The notes beneath the pieces are model-generated. The model was given only the letters and a program-made list of their open reading frames with translations. It was not told the origin of the DNA and searched no databases. From positions 682,001-746,000 of the forward strand of contig NZ_CP045995.1 in assembly GCF_016899425.1 (NCBI RefSeq): a stretch of DNA of 64,000 nt, given 5' to 3'. This stretch comes from Burkholderia sp. MS389 (GTDB taxonomy: Bacteria; Pseudomonadota; Gammaproteobacteria; Burkholderiales; Burkholderiaceae). This document shows, piece by piece, positions 7,826-16,862 of this stretch (position 1 is the stretch's first letter; each line of letters starts with the position of its first letter). Position numbers and translations under genes: made by a program.

Positions 7826-8895
7826 GCTTGACCTCCGCTCGTACCGGCCGCATCCGGCGGCGGCGGCGCGACCGATGCGCGCTCGACGAGCGTCACGTCC
7901 GCGAACACGCATTGCCCCGGTGCGGACGGCGCGTCGCCCTCCTGCCGCATCACGCGCCGCACCATCTCGCCGGCCATTTCGGTGACCGGCAGTTGCACCG
8001 TGGTCAGCGCCGGCCACGAGATCGCCGACAGGAAATGACCGTCCATCCCGATGACGGACACGTCGTCCGGCACCCGCAGCCCGCCGTCGCGCAGCCCGGC
8101 CATCAGACCGAGCGCGAACAGGTCGTTGACCGCGACGATACCGGTCGGCCGCGCCGGATCGGCCGCGAGCTCGGCGCCGAGCGCACGCCCGACATCGACG
8201 ATCACCGAGTCGCCGTATTCGTTCGCGGGGCCGCCGTCGAGCACGCGGGCCTGCATGGCGCCGCCCGCCTCGCTTGCCGCGGCGAAAAACCCGCGGATCT
8301 TGTCGCTGCGGCTCACGGTGATGCCGGCCACGGTCGCGAACGCGAGCCGCGTATGACCCGCGTCGACGAGGCGGCGCGTCGCGAGCCGCGCGGCCGCCTC
8401 GTTGTCGGCCGTCACGTGATCGACCTTCGATTGCTCGCCGGGCGTCGCGCGACGGTCGTAGCTGACGACCGTCATCCCGCGTTCGGCCGCGCGCTCGAGG
8501 TGGCTTTCGTCGGCGAGCGACGAGATCACGATCACGCGCCGCACGCCATGCGCGTAGAGATCGTCGAAGAACGACGCCTCCTTGCGCGCATCGCGGTACG
8601 TGTTGCCGATCAGCACGCGATGACCATACCGTTCCTGCGCGCAGGCCTCGACTTCGCGTGCGATGTAGCCGTACATCGGGTTCGCCATCGACGGCACCAG
8701 CAGCCCGACGAGCGGCGTCTGCCCCGTCTTGAGCTGGCGCGCGAGCGTGCTCGGCCGGTACTGCAGCGCATCCATCGCCGCCTTCACGCGCTCGAGCGTT
8801 GCCGGCTTCATCTGGTCGGTGCGTCCGTTGAGCACGTTCGAAACCGTGCTGACCGAAACGGCCGCATGACGGGCCACGTCCTGAATCGTACTCAT
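7822..8895 (-). CDS. LacI-family transcriptional regulator
   Basis: A 357-residue regulator. The N-terminal helix-turn-helix TIQDVARHAAVSVSTVSNVLNG is followed by the hinge segment YRPSTLARQLKTG and a periplasmic-binding-protein-like sensor domain (GLLVPSMANPMYGYIARE onwards). A start at 8907 would add four residues (MQDD); neither start has a clear ribosome binding site, and translation may be coupled to the upstream permease gene, which stops 20 bp before the chosen start. It sits inside the operon it most likely controls: an inverted repeat of LacI type lies in front of the binding-protein gene at 11873-11901. The inducer is probably the transported sugar acid or a derivative (inference). 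Confidence 0.92.
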   Translation of the reverse strand: MSTIQDVARHAAVSVSTVSNVLNGRTDQMKPATLERVKAAMDALQYRPSTLARQLKTGQTPLVGLLVPSMANPMYGYIAREVEACAQERYGHRVLIGNTYRDARKEASFFDDLYAHGVRRVIVISSLADESHLERAAERGMTVVSYDRRATPGEQSKVDHVTADNEAAARLATRRLVDAGHTRLAFATVAGITVSRSDKIRGFFAAASEAGGAMQARVLDGGPANEYGDSVIVDVGRALGAELAADPARPTGIVAVNDLFALGLMAGLRDGGLRVPDDVSVIGMDGHFLSAISWPALTTVQLPVTEMAGEMVRRVMRQEGDAPSAPGQCVFADVTLVERASVAPPPPDAAGTSGGQA

Positions 8896-8915
8896 GTCGT
8901 CTTGCATGGAACGGG

Positions 8916-10802
8916 CTACAGGCCGAAATGGGCCGGCAGCCACAACGAAAACGCCGGAGCGAAGATCAGCGCCACGAGGGCGGCGAACAGCACCAGCAGG
9001 TATTTCACCATCGGCCGGGCCACGCGGCCGACCTCGGTGCCCGTGATCGCGCACGTCGTGAACAGCCCGAGCCCGACCGGCGGCGCGAACAGCCCGAACC
9101 CCATCGCCACCACCACGACCGTGCCGAAATGCAGCGGATGGATGCCGAGCTGCAGCGCGATCGGCGCGAGCAGCGGCCCGAAGATGATCAGCGCGGGCGC
9201 GCCTTCGAGCACGGCGCCGAACACGATCATCAGCAGCGCCGACAGCAGCAGGAACATCGTCGCGCCGTACTGATGGGCAAACGCCGTCATTGTGCCCGAG
9301 ACGAGGGCCGGAATCTGCTCGATCGACAGCGCGAACGACACGCTCGACGCCGCCGCGACGATGAACAGGATGCCGCTCGCCATCGACGCGGCGCGCACGA
9401 ATACGCGGCCGACCGAGCGCCACGTCAGTTCGCGGAACGCGAGCCAGCCCACGACGAGCGCATAGACCACCGCGAACGCGGACACTTCGGTCGACGTCGC
9501 GATCCCCGACGTCACGCCCTTGCCGATCATCGCAACCATGACCAGCGCGACGAGCGCGCCGCCCGCGAGCGGCAGCCACGCGCGACGCTCGCCGAATACC
9601 TCGGCCACGTCGATCTTGCGTCCGGTGATCACCGTCACGACCGCGAGCGACGCGGCGAGCACGGCCGCCGGCACGATCCCCGCGACGAACAGCCCGGCGA
9701 TCGAGATGTTCGCGACGAAGCCCATGATGATCATGTTCACGCACGGCGGAATCGTCTCGGCCATCACCGCGCTGCATGCGAGCAGCGCGGCGGTTTCGTT
9801 CGGGTCCTGCCGCGCGCGGCGCACGGCCGGCATCACGACGCCGCCCACCGCCGCGATATCGGCCAGCTTCGAGCCCGACACGCCGGAAAAGCAGGCCGTC
9901 GCGAAGATCACGATCAGGCCGAGCCCGCCCCGCACGCGTCCGAACATCCGCAGCAGCAATTCGACGAGCCGCGCCGACATCCCGTTGGACTCCATCAGCA
10001 GCCCCGCCAGCACGAAGAACGGCACCGCGAGCAGCACGAAGTGATCGGCCCCCGCCATCACCTGTTGCGAGTAGACGAGCAGCGGCAGCGTCGGATCCGC
10101 GAGGAAATACAGCAGCGCCGAAAACGCCAGCACGAATCCGATCGGCACGCCGAGCACCAGCCCGCCGACGAAGCCCGCGACGAGCAGCGTGCCGGGCGCG
10201 ACCGCATGCGCGGGCCACAGCGCGTTCCAGCCGTAGACGGCGGCCGCGAGCGCCGCACAGCACGCGAACGTGCCGATCACCCGGCGGCGCGGCGCGTTCA
10301 GCGCATTGGCGAGCGCGAATACCGTCATGAACAGCGCGCCGAACATCATCGGATACCCGTTGATCCAGCCCGGCAAGCCGCCCGTCGTCATCTGGTCGTA
10401 CGAATCCGCGAGCAACTGGCTCGACGACACCAGCAGGTTCAGCGCAACGGCCGCCACGATCCAGTGGCCGGCCTGGGTCAACGCGCCCTGCCAGCGTGCG
10501 GGCAGCAGGCCGCGAAACACGTCGATGCCGACATGCTGGCTGCGCCCGAGCACCGTCGCCGCGCCGAAGAACACCAGCACGATCATCAGCGCGCTCGCCA
10601 CTTCTTCGGCCCAGTCGACCGGGTCGTGCAGGAAATAGCGGAACACGACCGACACGAACACGACGAGCACGTCGACGGCGAGCACCGCGGCCGACAGGAT
10701 CTCGATCCAGCGCAGCACCGCATCCAGCACGCGGGCGGCGCGATGCGCCGGGCGGCCTGCGGCGGGCGCCGGCGCGGCGCCCGAGACGGAATGCATGTCC
10801 AT
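8916..10802 (-). CDS. TRAP transporter fused small and large permease subunits (DctQ-DctM)
   Basis: A 628-residue inner-membrane protein. Residues of about 25-190 form a four-helix DctQ-type small subunit, with the conserved FLHDPVDWAEEV element near residue 57. The rest is a DctM-type large subunit with many helices, including GVPIGFVLAFSALLYF and a GVSGSKLADIAAVG segment near residue 315. Fusion of Q and M is a known variant. Together with the upstream DctP-type protein it would import a carboxylate using a sodium gradient. The ATG at 10802 lies 3 bp after the binding-protein stop, so the two are translationally linked; the MHSV start at 10796 is an alternative. Confidence 0.92.
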   Translation of the reverse strand: MDMHSVSGAAPAPAAGRPAHRAARVLDAVLRWIEILSAAVLAVDVLVVFVSVVFRYFLHDPVDWAEEVASALMIVLVFFGAATVLGRSQHVGIDVFRGLLPARWQGALTQAGHWIVAAVALNLLVSSSQLLADSYDQMTTGGLPGWINGYPMMFGALFMTVFALANALNAPRRRVIGTFACCAALAAAVYGWNALWPAHAVAPGTLLVAGFVGGLVLGVPIGFVLAFSALLYFLADPTLPLLVYSQQVMAGADHFVLLAVPFFVLAGLLMESNGMSARLVELLLRMFGRVRGGLGLIVIFATACFSGVSGSKLADIAAVGGVVMPAVRRARQDPNETAALLACSAVMAETIPPCVNMIIMGFVANISIAGLFVAGIVPAAVLAASLAVVTVITGRKIDVAEVFGERRAWLPLAGGALVALVMVAMIGKGVTSGIATSTEVSAFAVVYALVVGWLAFRELTWRSVGRVFVRAASMASGILFIVAAASSVSFALSIEQIPALVSGTMTAFAHQYGATMFLLLSALLMIVFGAVLEGAPALIIFGPLLAPIALQLGIHPLHFGTVVVVAMGFGLFAPPVGLGLFTTCAITGTEVGRVARPMVKYLLVLFAALVALIFAPAFSLWLPAHFGL

Positions 10803-10805
10803 CGC

Positions 10806-11837
10806 TCAACCCCGCGCGGCGGCGATCGCCGGAAAGAGCGGCGCAGTGGCCGGATACTGCTTCGCGAACGCCACATACAGGCGGTCTTGCATCGTCTGCC
10901 GCAGCGCCGCGTGCTCGCCCTCGGCCAGCGGGTGAAACGCCATGCCGCGCTGCTTCAGCGCCTGCTCCGCCTGCGCGGCCTTCTGCGCAGCAATCGCGCG
11001 CTGCTGCACGGTCGCATCGGCCACCGCGCGGTCGAACGCCGGCCGCAGGTTGGCCGGAATCCGGTCGAGCGCACGTCGCCCCATCACGACGGTCATCGCC
11101 GCGAATACGTGGTGCGATTGCCAGCACGACTTCACGATCTCGTCGAAACGGCTCGCGAGCACCGTGGCGGGATCGTGTTCGAGGCCGTCGACGACGCCCG
11201 TCTGCACAGCCATGTACAGCTCGCCGAACGGGATCGGCGTCGGCACCGCGCCCATCGCCTTGAAGGTATCCATGAACGCGGGCGTCGGCAGCACGCGCAG
11301 CTTCGTCCCCTTCAGCCCGGGCAGCGCCGTCACCGGCTGCTTCGTGAATACGCAGCGTCCGCCGAAATGCGAGCCCCAGGTCAGCACCGAGCAACCCGCG
11401 CGCTTTTGCAGCAGCGCGTTCAGGCTCGTGCCGACCGGGCCGTCGAGCGCCTTCGCGACGTGCGCGTAGCTGTCGAACAGGTAGCCGAGATCGAGCATCC
11501 CGAGCTCCGGTGCGATCGTGGCCCAGATCGACGAACCCGCGATCATCATGTCGATCGCGCCGATCTTGACCTGCTGCACGACGTCGCTTTCCTTGCCGAG
11601 CTGGCTGTTCGGAAAGTAGTCGACCCGAATCGCATCGCCGACGCTCGCCTTCAGGTTCGCGGCGAGACGCTGGTACCACACGTAGTGCGCGGCGTTCTGG
11701 TCGGCCGGCATCGACGACGAGCAGCGCAGCGTGACCGCCGGCTGCTGCGCGCGCACGGTCTCCGGCAAGCTGCCCGCGGCCGCGAGCGTGGCGGCGGACA
11801 CCGTCTGCAGAAAGCGCCGCCGGGTATAGGTACTCAT
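10806..11837 (-). CDS. TRAP transporter solute-binding protein (DctP family)
   Basis: A 343-residue periplasmic binding protein. The N-terminus STYTRRRFLQT with the following hydrophobic stretch is a twin-arginine signal, so export folded via Tat is likely. Family landmarks are HYVWYQRLAANL near residue 54, QLGKESDVVQQVKIGAIDM near residue 80, KLRVLPTPAFMDTFKAMGA near residue 178 and the VDGLEHDP segment near residue 212, close to the conserved VDG.EN of DctP proteins. The ATG at 11837 has AAGGAGA upstream; an earlier in-frame Met would disrupt the signal. It is the first gene of the operon and follows a LacI-type operator by 36 bp. The ligand is probably a sugar-derived carboxylate. Confidence 0.92.
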   Translation of the reverse strand: MSTYTRRRFLQTVSAATLAAAGSLPETVRAQQPAVTLRCSSSMPADQNAAHYVWYQRLAANLKASVGDAIRVDYFPNSQLGKESDVVQQVKIGAIDMMIAGSSIWATIAPELGMLDLGYLFDSYAHVAKALDGPVGTSLNALLQKRAGCSVLTWGSHFGGRCVFTKQPVTALPGLKGTKLRVLPTPAFMDTFKAMGAVPTPIPFGELYMAVQTGVVDGLEHDPATVLASRFDEIVKSCWQSHHVFAAMTVVMGRRALDRIPANLRPAFDRAVADATVQQRAIAAQKAAQAEQALKQRGMAFHPLAEGEHAALRQTMQDRLYVAFAKQYPATAPLFPAIAAARG

Positions 11838-11872
11838 GAGCCGTCTCCTTTGCGAGTGCGTCTCGCGACGCA

Positions 11873-11901
11873 ACTGTATCGATTTAGTGTATCGATACAG
11901 T
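11873..11901 (-). promoter_or_regulatory. LacI-type operator of the TRAP operon
   Basis: Two perfect 11-bp arms (11873-11883 ACTGTATCGAT and 11891-11901 ATCGATACAGT) are separated by 7 bp. The right arm is also part of a nested 12-bp palindrome TGTATCGATACA at 11888-11899 with a central CG, the usual form of LacI-family operators. It lies 36 bp upstream of the binding-protein start, as expected for repression by the LacI gene of the operon. Confidence 0.7.
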
Positions 11902-12116
11902 AATACGACGACCGATGAGAGAAAAATGAGGGTTTCCCCTGTCCGGGGTGAAATGATGGGTGGTATGCGGGTGGGTTCCGGCGCAATTTTGGATGAAAGA
12001 TCGCCGTTTCTCGTGCGTTTCAGACGTCGCCGAAATAATTCGAACCTACGGACCGAATCATCAGACGACAGACTTTTGAAGGCGGAAGGACGCCCCGCTC
12101 ATGCGAGCGGGCGCCG

Positions 12117-13025
12117 CTAAACGCCCGCGTCGTCCGGGCAGCCGGTCAGAAACCGCTCGACCATCGCGTTGAACAACGGCAGCGCCGGATTGTCGTTGTC
12201 CGTGCGCCATGCGAGATACAACTCGGCCGCCACGTTCGCGCCCGCGAGCGGCCGGAACACCACGCCGTCCACATGAAGCTCGCGCGCCGACGCCGGCACC
12301 AGCGCCGCGCCGAGCCCCGCGCGCACGAGGCCGAGGATCGTATGCGTCTGGCCGACGTAGTGCAGGTAGTTCGGCAACCGCCCGGCGCCTGCGAACATCC
12401 CCGAGATCATGTCGTGGAAATACTTGCCCTCGTTCGGCGAATACGCGATGAACGGCTGTCGGTCGAGCTCGTCGGGGCCGAGTTGCGCGTAGGCCGCGAG
12501 CGGCGCGCCTTCCGCGACCGCGACGAGCATCGGTTCGCGCTGCACGAGCCGGTATTCGAGCGGCTGGCGCGCGGCGCGCTGGCGGACGAAACCCGCGTCG
12601 AGCATCCGCGACGCGAGCGCGTCGATCTGCACGGTCGACACCATCTCGCGCAATTCGACGTCGACGTCCGGCAACGCATGCGCGGCATGCGCGAGCAGCA
12701 CCGGGATCATCCGGTACGCACTGACGGCCGTGAAACCGAGCGTGATGCGCCCGGCCCCGCCGTGCGCGACGCGCTGCGCGGCCTGCTCGGCGCGCGCGGA
12801 GAATTCGAGGATGTGCCGCGCGTCGCGCAGGAAGCGCTCGCCGGCCGCGGTCAGGCTGACCTGCCGGCTGCTGCGCTCGAGCAGCGCAATGCCGAGCGCG
12901 TGCTCGAGCAACTGGATTTGCCGGCTGAGCGGCGGCTGGGTCATGAAGAGCCGCCTGGCCGCCCGGCCGAAATGCAGTTCCTCGGCAACCGCGACGAAGC
13001 AGCGAAGCTGGTGTAGTTCAATCAT
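12117..13025 (-). CDS. LysR-family transcriptional regulator
   Basis: A 302-residue LysR regulator. The winged helix-turn-helix is at the N-terminus (LRCFVAVAEELHFGRAARRL, then QPPLSRQIQLLE), followed by an effector-binding domain starting near residue 92. FHFGRAA with QPPLSRQI is the signature of the CatM/BenM/CbbR-like subgroup. It is transcribed divergently from the 2-hydroxyacid dehydrogenase at 13139, with a 113-bp intergenic region that contains AT-rich segments such as ATCGATAGTCTTTTGAT. It therefore probably regulates the dehydrogenase-permease pair and itself. Confidence 0.92.
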   Translation of the reverse strand: MIELHQLRCFVAVAEELHFGRAARRLFMTQPPLSRQIQLLEHALGIALLERSSRQVSLTAAGERFLRDARHILEFSARAEQAAQRVAHGGAGRITLGFTAVSAYRMIPVLLAHAAHALPDVDVELREMVSTVQIDALASRMLDAGFVRQRAARQPLEYRLVQREPMLVAVAEGAPLAAYAQLGPDELDRQPFIAYSPNEGKYFHDMISGMFAGAGRLPNYLHYVGQTHTILGLVRAGLGAALVPASARELHVDGVVFRPLAGANVAAELYLAWRTDNDNPALPLFNAMVERFLTGCPDDAGV

Positions 13026-13138
13026 TCAAATCTTGAATCAATCGATAGTCTTTTGATGTTAGACCGATATCGATGCGATTTCTATACTCGGTTCCACCTG
13101 ATGCGCGGCCTACGTCGCGCACGACGACCGAGACTTTC

Positions 13139-14077
13139 ATGACCATCGACATCCTGCTGACGCAGCCGCTCCCCGACACCATCGACGCCGAACTGTCCGC
13201 CCGTTACACCGTGCATCGACTGTATGCGGCCGAGCAACCGGACGCGCTGCTCGATCGCGTGGCGCCGCGCATTCGCGGCGTCGTGACCGGCGGCGCGAAC
13301 GGCCTGTCCGCCGCACTGATGGACCGGCTCGCCGCGCTCGAGATCGTCGCGATCAGCGGCATCGGCACCGACGCGGTCGATCTCGACCGCGCGCGGGCGC
13401 GCGGCATCCACGTGACGACCACCCCGGACGTGCTGACCGACGACGTCGCCGACATGGCGCTCGGGCTGATCCTGATGACGCTGCGCGACCTCGGCGCCGG
13501 CGAGCGGATCGTGCGCACCGGCCGCTGGGGCAAGACGGCCCAGCCGCTCGCGACGCAGGTCACGGGCAAGCGGCTCGGCATCGTCGGGCTCGGTCGCGTC
13601 GGGCGCGCGATCGCACAGCGCGCGCAGGCGTTCCGGATGCCCGTCAGTTACTTCGGCCCGCGCGAGCATCGCGACAGCGGCTATCGCTTCGTGCCCGACC
13701 TCGCCGCGCTCGCGCGCGACAGCGACGTGCTCGTGATCGCGGCGTCGGCCGATCACGGCAACGTGATCGTGACGGCCGACGTGCTCGCCGCGCTCGGCCC
13801 CAAAGGATTCCTGATCAATGTCGCGCGCGGCAAGCTGGTCGACGAGGCCGCGCTCGTGCGCGCGTTGGCCGACGGCACGATCGCCGGCGCCGGGCTGGAC
13901 GTATTCGCGAACGAACCGCACGTGCCGGCCGCGCTGCTCGAACTCGATCGCGTGGTCGTGCAGCCGCACCGCGCGAGCGCCACGCACGAAACGCGCGAGG
14001 CAATGGGCCGCATCGTGCTCGCGAACCTCGCCGCGTGCTTCGCGGGCCAGCGCCCGCCGACCAGCGTCACGCGCTGA
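13139..14077 (+). CDS. D-2-hydroxyacid dehydrogenase (glyoxylate/hydroxypyruvate reductase type)
   Basis: A 312-residue dehydrogenase with complete active-site signatures: dinucleotide loop GLGRVGRAIAQ near residue 150, the Arg in INVARGKLVDEAAL near residue 229, the Glu in DVFANEP near residue 260 and the His in VVQPHRAS near residue 281. The residue after the second beta strand falls in YFGPREH, and the basic Arg there suggests NADPH use. The upstream Met at 13073 would add residues from the promoter region and was rejected; the chosen ATG has only a weak purine stretch. It is followed 64 bp later by a GudP-like permease gene, suggesting sugar-acid or hydroxyacid catabolism. Confidence 0.9.
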   Translation: MTIDILLTQPLPDTIDAELSARYTVHRLYAAEQPDALLDRVAPRIRGVVTGGANGLSAALMDRLAALEIVAISGIGTDAVDLDRARARGIHVTTTPDVLTDDVADMALGLILMTLRDLGAGERIVRTGRWGKTAQPLATQVTGKRLGIVGLGRVGRAIAQRAQAFRMPVSYFGPREHRDSGYRFVPDLAALARDSDVLVIAASADHGNVIVTADVLAALGPKGFLINVARGKLVDEAALVRALADGTIAGAGLDVFANEPHVPAALLELDRVVVQPHRASATHETREAMGRIVLANLAACFAGQRPPTSVTR

Positions 14078-14141
14078 GCGCGGCACGCCCCTTCCCGTTA
14101 CAACACCGATGCCTTCGCACGACGAAGGCCAGGAGACACGC

Positions 14142-15506
14142 ATGTCCAATCGATCCAGCGGCGCTGCGCTCGCCGCATCGTCCGCCGCGTCGCGCACGAT
14201 CGGCCGCGTCCGTTATGCGGTCCTCGCGCTGATTTTCGCGGTCACCGTCATCAATTATGCGGACCGCGCGACGATGTCGATCGCCGGCACCGGCGTCGCG
14301 CACGACCTCGGACTCACGCCCGTCCAGCTCGGCATCGTCTTTTCGGCGTTCGCGTGGGCCTATGCGATCGGCCAGATTCCGGGCGGCTGGCTGCTCGATC
14401 GCTTCGGCGCGCGGCGCGTGTACGGCCTGAGCCTGTTGCTGTGGTCGATATTCACGATGCTGCAGGGCACGGTCGGCGGGTTCGCCGTGCAGGGCGCGGC
14501 CGCGACGCTCGCGCTGTTCGTGATGCGCTTCATGCTCGGCCTGGTCGAATCGCCGGCGTTCCCGGCCAATTCGCGGATCGTCGCCTGCTGGTTCCCGACG
14601 GCCGAGCGCGGCACCGCGTCCGCGCTGTTCAATTCCGCGCAATACATGGCCGTCGTGCTGTTCACGCCGGCGATGGCGTGGCTCACGCATGCGCTCGGCT
14701 GGGAACACGTATTCCTGTGGATGGGGCTGCTCGGCATCGCGCTCGCCGCACTGTGGTTCGCGTGGTATCGCGAACCGCACGGCCACCCGCGCATGACCGA
14801 CGCGGAGCGCGACTACCTGCGCGCCCACGGCGCGCTCGTCGATCTCGAGGCGAACCGCGTGCGCGAGCGGCCGCGCGCGTCGTGGCGCGACGTGTCGCAA
14901 CTGTTCCGCCACCGGAACCTGTGGACGATCTACATCGGCCAGTACTGCATCACGGCCCTCACCTACTTCTTCATCACGTGGTTCCCGATCTATCTGATCA
15001 AGGGGCGCGGGATGACGATCATGGAAGCCGGCTGGGTCGCCGCGCTGCCGGCGATCTGCGGGTTCACGGGCGGCGTGCTCGGCGGCCTGCTGTCGGACTG
15101 GCTGATCCGGCGCGGCATGCATCCGTCGCGGGCGCGCAAGACGCCGTTCGTCGCGGGGATGGCGATGGCGACGCTGCTCGTGCTCGCGAACGGCGCATCG
15201 TCGAACGCGGTCGTGATCGCGCTGATGACGATCGCGTTCTTCGGCAAGGGACTCGCGGCGGTCGGCTGGGCCGTGCTCGCCGACACGGCGCCGGAAGGCA
15301 TGGTCGGGCTGAGCGGCGGTGTCTTCAATGGTCTCGGCAACATCGCCGGGATCGTCACGCCGCTCGTGATCGGCTACTTCGTCGCGAGCACGGGTTCGTT
15401 CGCCGGCGCGTTGTGGTTCGTCGCCGCGCACGGGCTGATCGGCATTGCCGCGTACACGTGGCTCGCGGGCCGCTTCGAGCGGATCCGCATCGCGCCGGCC
15501 GCATGA
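14142..15506 (+). CDS. MFS permease, anion:cation symporter family (glucarate/galactarate GudP-like)
   Basis: A 454-residue 12-helix major facilitator. Landmarks are VINYADRATMSIAG near residue 36, the loop 2-3 motif GGWLLDRFGARRVYG near residue 84, and the MLGLVESPAFPANSRIVACWFP segment near residue 132, which is typical of the anion:cation symporter branch that includes GudP, GarP and ExuT. It would import a hexarate or similar sugar acid with protons. AGGAGA precedes the ATG. It forms a likely two-gene operon with the 2-hydroxyacid dehydrogenase 64 bp upstream, under the divergent LysR regulator. Confidence 0.9.
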   Translation: MSNRSSGAALAASSAASRTIGRVRYAVLALIFAVTVINYADRATMSIAGTGVAHDLGLTPVQLGIVFSAFAWAYAIGQIPGGWLLDRFGARRVYGLSLLLWSIFTMLQGTVGGFAVQGAAATLALFVMRFMLGLVESPAFPANSRIVACWFPTAERGTASALFNSAQYMAVVLFTPAMAWLTHALGWEHVFLWMGLLGIALAALWFAWYREPHGHPRMTDAERDYLRAHGALVDLEANRVRERPRASWRDVSQLFRHRNLWTIYIGQYCITALTYFFITWFPIYLIKGRGMTIMEAGWVAALPAICGFTGGVLGGLLSDWLIRRGMHPSRARKTPFVAGMAMATLLVLANGASSNAVVIALMTIAFFGKGLAAVGWAVLADTAPEGMVGLSGGVFNGLGNIAGIVTPLVIGYFVASTGSFAGALWFVAAHGLIGIAAYTWLAGRFERIRIAPAA

Positions 15507-15533
15507 ACGTCGCGGCCGTGCGACGGCGCACCG

Positions 15534-16502
15534 TTACGCGCGCTGACGGCCGGCTGGCGCGTGCTCGGTCGTCAGCCGGTCGAGTTCGCGCAGATCGTTC
15601 TCCAGCGCGGGCGTGAGCGTCGTGCGCAGGTGATCGAGGAAGGTGCGGATCTTCGCATCGAGATAACGGCGCGTCGCATAGACGGCATAGACGCTCACCG
15701 TCTGCAGCCGGTATTCGGGCAGCACGCGGATCAGGCGCCCTTCGCGGATATCGTCGAGCACCGTATACAGCGCCACGCACGCGATCCCGCGTCCGGCACG
15801 CACCGCGACGCACAGCGCATCCGGCACGTTGACCTGGAATGGCGCCGGCTGCAGCGCGTAGACGGTCTCCTCGCCGTCGCTGCGTTCGAGCCGCCATTCG
15901 CCGGCCGGCGACGCGGGCGTGTCGAGGCGCAGACATACGTGGTTCGGCAGCTCGTCGGGCGTCTGCGGCGTGCCGTGCCGCGCCAGGTATTCGCGCGACG
16001 CGACCAGCACGCTGCAGCTCGTGCCGCAGGTCTGCGCGACATAGCCGGAATCGGGCAACTGCGACGCGGTCACGATCGACACGTCATAGCCCTCCTCGAC
16101 CAGATTCGGCATCCGCTGCGCGAGCGTCAGCTCGACCGACACGTCGGGGTTGTCCGCCTGGTAGCGCACGATCGACGACACGACATGACTCTGCCCGAGC
16201 CCCGTCATCGCATGGATGCGCATCTTGCCGCTCGGCCGCAGCAGCGCGTTGCGTGCCTCCGCGTTCGCGTAGTCGAGTTCCGCGAGGATCGATTTCGCGC
16301 GCTCGAAATAGCGTTCGCCGCTTTCGGTCAGGCCGAGGTGGCGGGTCGTGCGATGCAGCAGACGCGTCTGTACGTGGGCTTCGAGGTTCGAGACCGCGCG
16401 CGACACCTGCGCGGTGGTCGCGTCGATTTCCTTCGCGACCGCAGTAAAACTGCCGGCTTCGACAACGCGCACGAACAGGCGCATGTTTTCGAGCATGTCC
16501 AT
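15534..16502 (-). CDS. LysR-family transcriptional regulator (AaeR/DmlR-like subgroup)
   Basis: A 322-residue LysR protein. The N-terminal MRLFVRVVEAGSFTAVAKEI, then SRAVSNLEAHVQTRLLHRTTRHLGLT, is the pattern of the large proteobacterial subgroup that includes AaeR and DmlR. The start used is the ATG at 16502; the second Met, three codons on, is possible. The gene converges on the GudP-like permease gene, 27 bp away. The neighbour upstream is the HPP-CBS gene, read divergently across 360 bp. Its target is not evident from position. Confidence 0.9.
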   Translation of the reverse strand: MDMLENMRLFVRVVEAGSFTAVAKEIDATTAQVSRAVSNLEAHVQTRLLHRTTRHLGLTESGERYFERAKSILAELDYANAEARNALLRPSGKMRIHAMTGLGQSHVVSSIVRYQADNPDVSVELTLAQRMPNLVEEGYDVSIVTASQLPDSGYVAQTCGTSCSVLVASREYLARHGTPQTPDELPNHVCLRLDTPASPAGEWRLERSDGEETVYALQPAPFQVNVPDALCVAVRAGRGIACVALYTVLDDIREGRLIRVLPEYRLQTVSVYAVYATRRYLDAKIRTFLDHLRTTLTPALENDLRELDRLTTEHAPAGRQRA

Positions 16503-16862
16503 TGAATTGGCTTGGGGAGAGTCGGTGGGGAGGCGTCGGCGGCGCTCGCGTCAGAGGGGCAACGGAACGCGGCCGCGAACCGCGTCGAATCGATCACCGT
16601 GCCGGGGAGAAGGCGGGAGAGCGGGCATCGAGGACAGGGTTCTGGCATGACGGGGGAATTGACTGCGCCGAATTGTACGCCGCTGCAGACAAATTTGCGC
16701 GGTGATGCGCGCGCAAGCTCTCATGCGATGAAAGGATTTTGCAAGACTTGTACGTCGTGCGCGTGCAACGGCGTGATGCGGCGCGGCAATTTATATCACA
16801 ACACGATATAATTCGACGCTTGTCACCGCGCCCCAGCGCCGTCCTTTTACCGCTCACCATCC
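16503..16862. other. Intergenic region between lysR and the HPP-CBS gene
   Basis: No gene is seen. G+C falls toward the right end, where the only recognisable element is the MarR-type inverted repeat at 16792-16810. Short open frames across the region lack codon bias. Confidence 0.4.
16792..16810 (+). promoter_or_regulatory. MarR-type operator copy in front of the HPP-CBS gene
   Basis: TATATCACAACACGATATA matches the perfect palindrome in front of marR (18100-18118) in 16 of 19 positions, with the left arm identical, and keeps GATATA in the right arm. It ends 52 bp before the HPP-CBS start. The two copies suggest a common regulator. Confidence 0.55.

Noticed and set aside
8928-11903. Long plus-strand open frame across the TRAP genes
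   Set aside because: Extremely rich in Arg, His and Gln with no motif; it mirrors the DctM/DctP coding strand.
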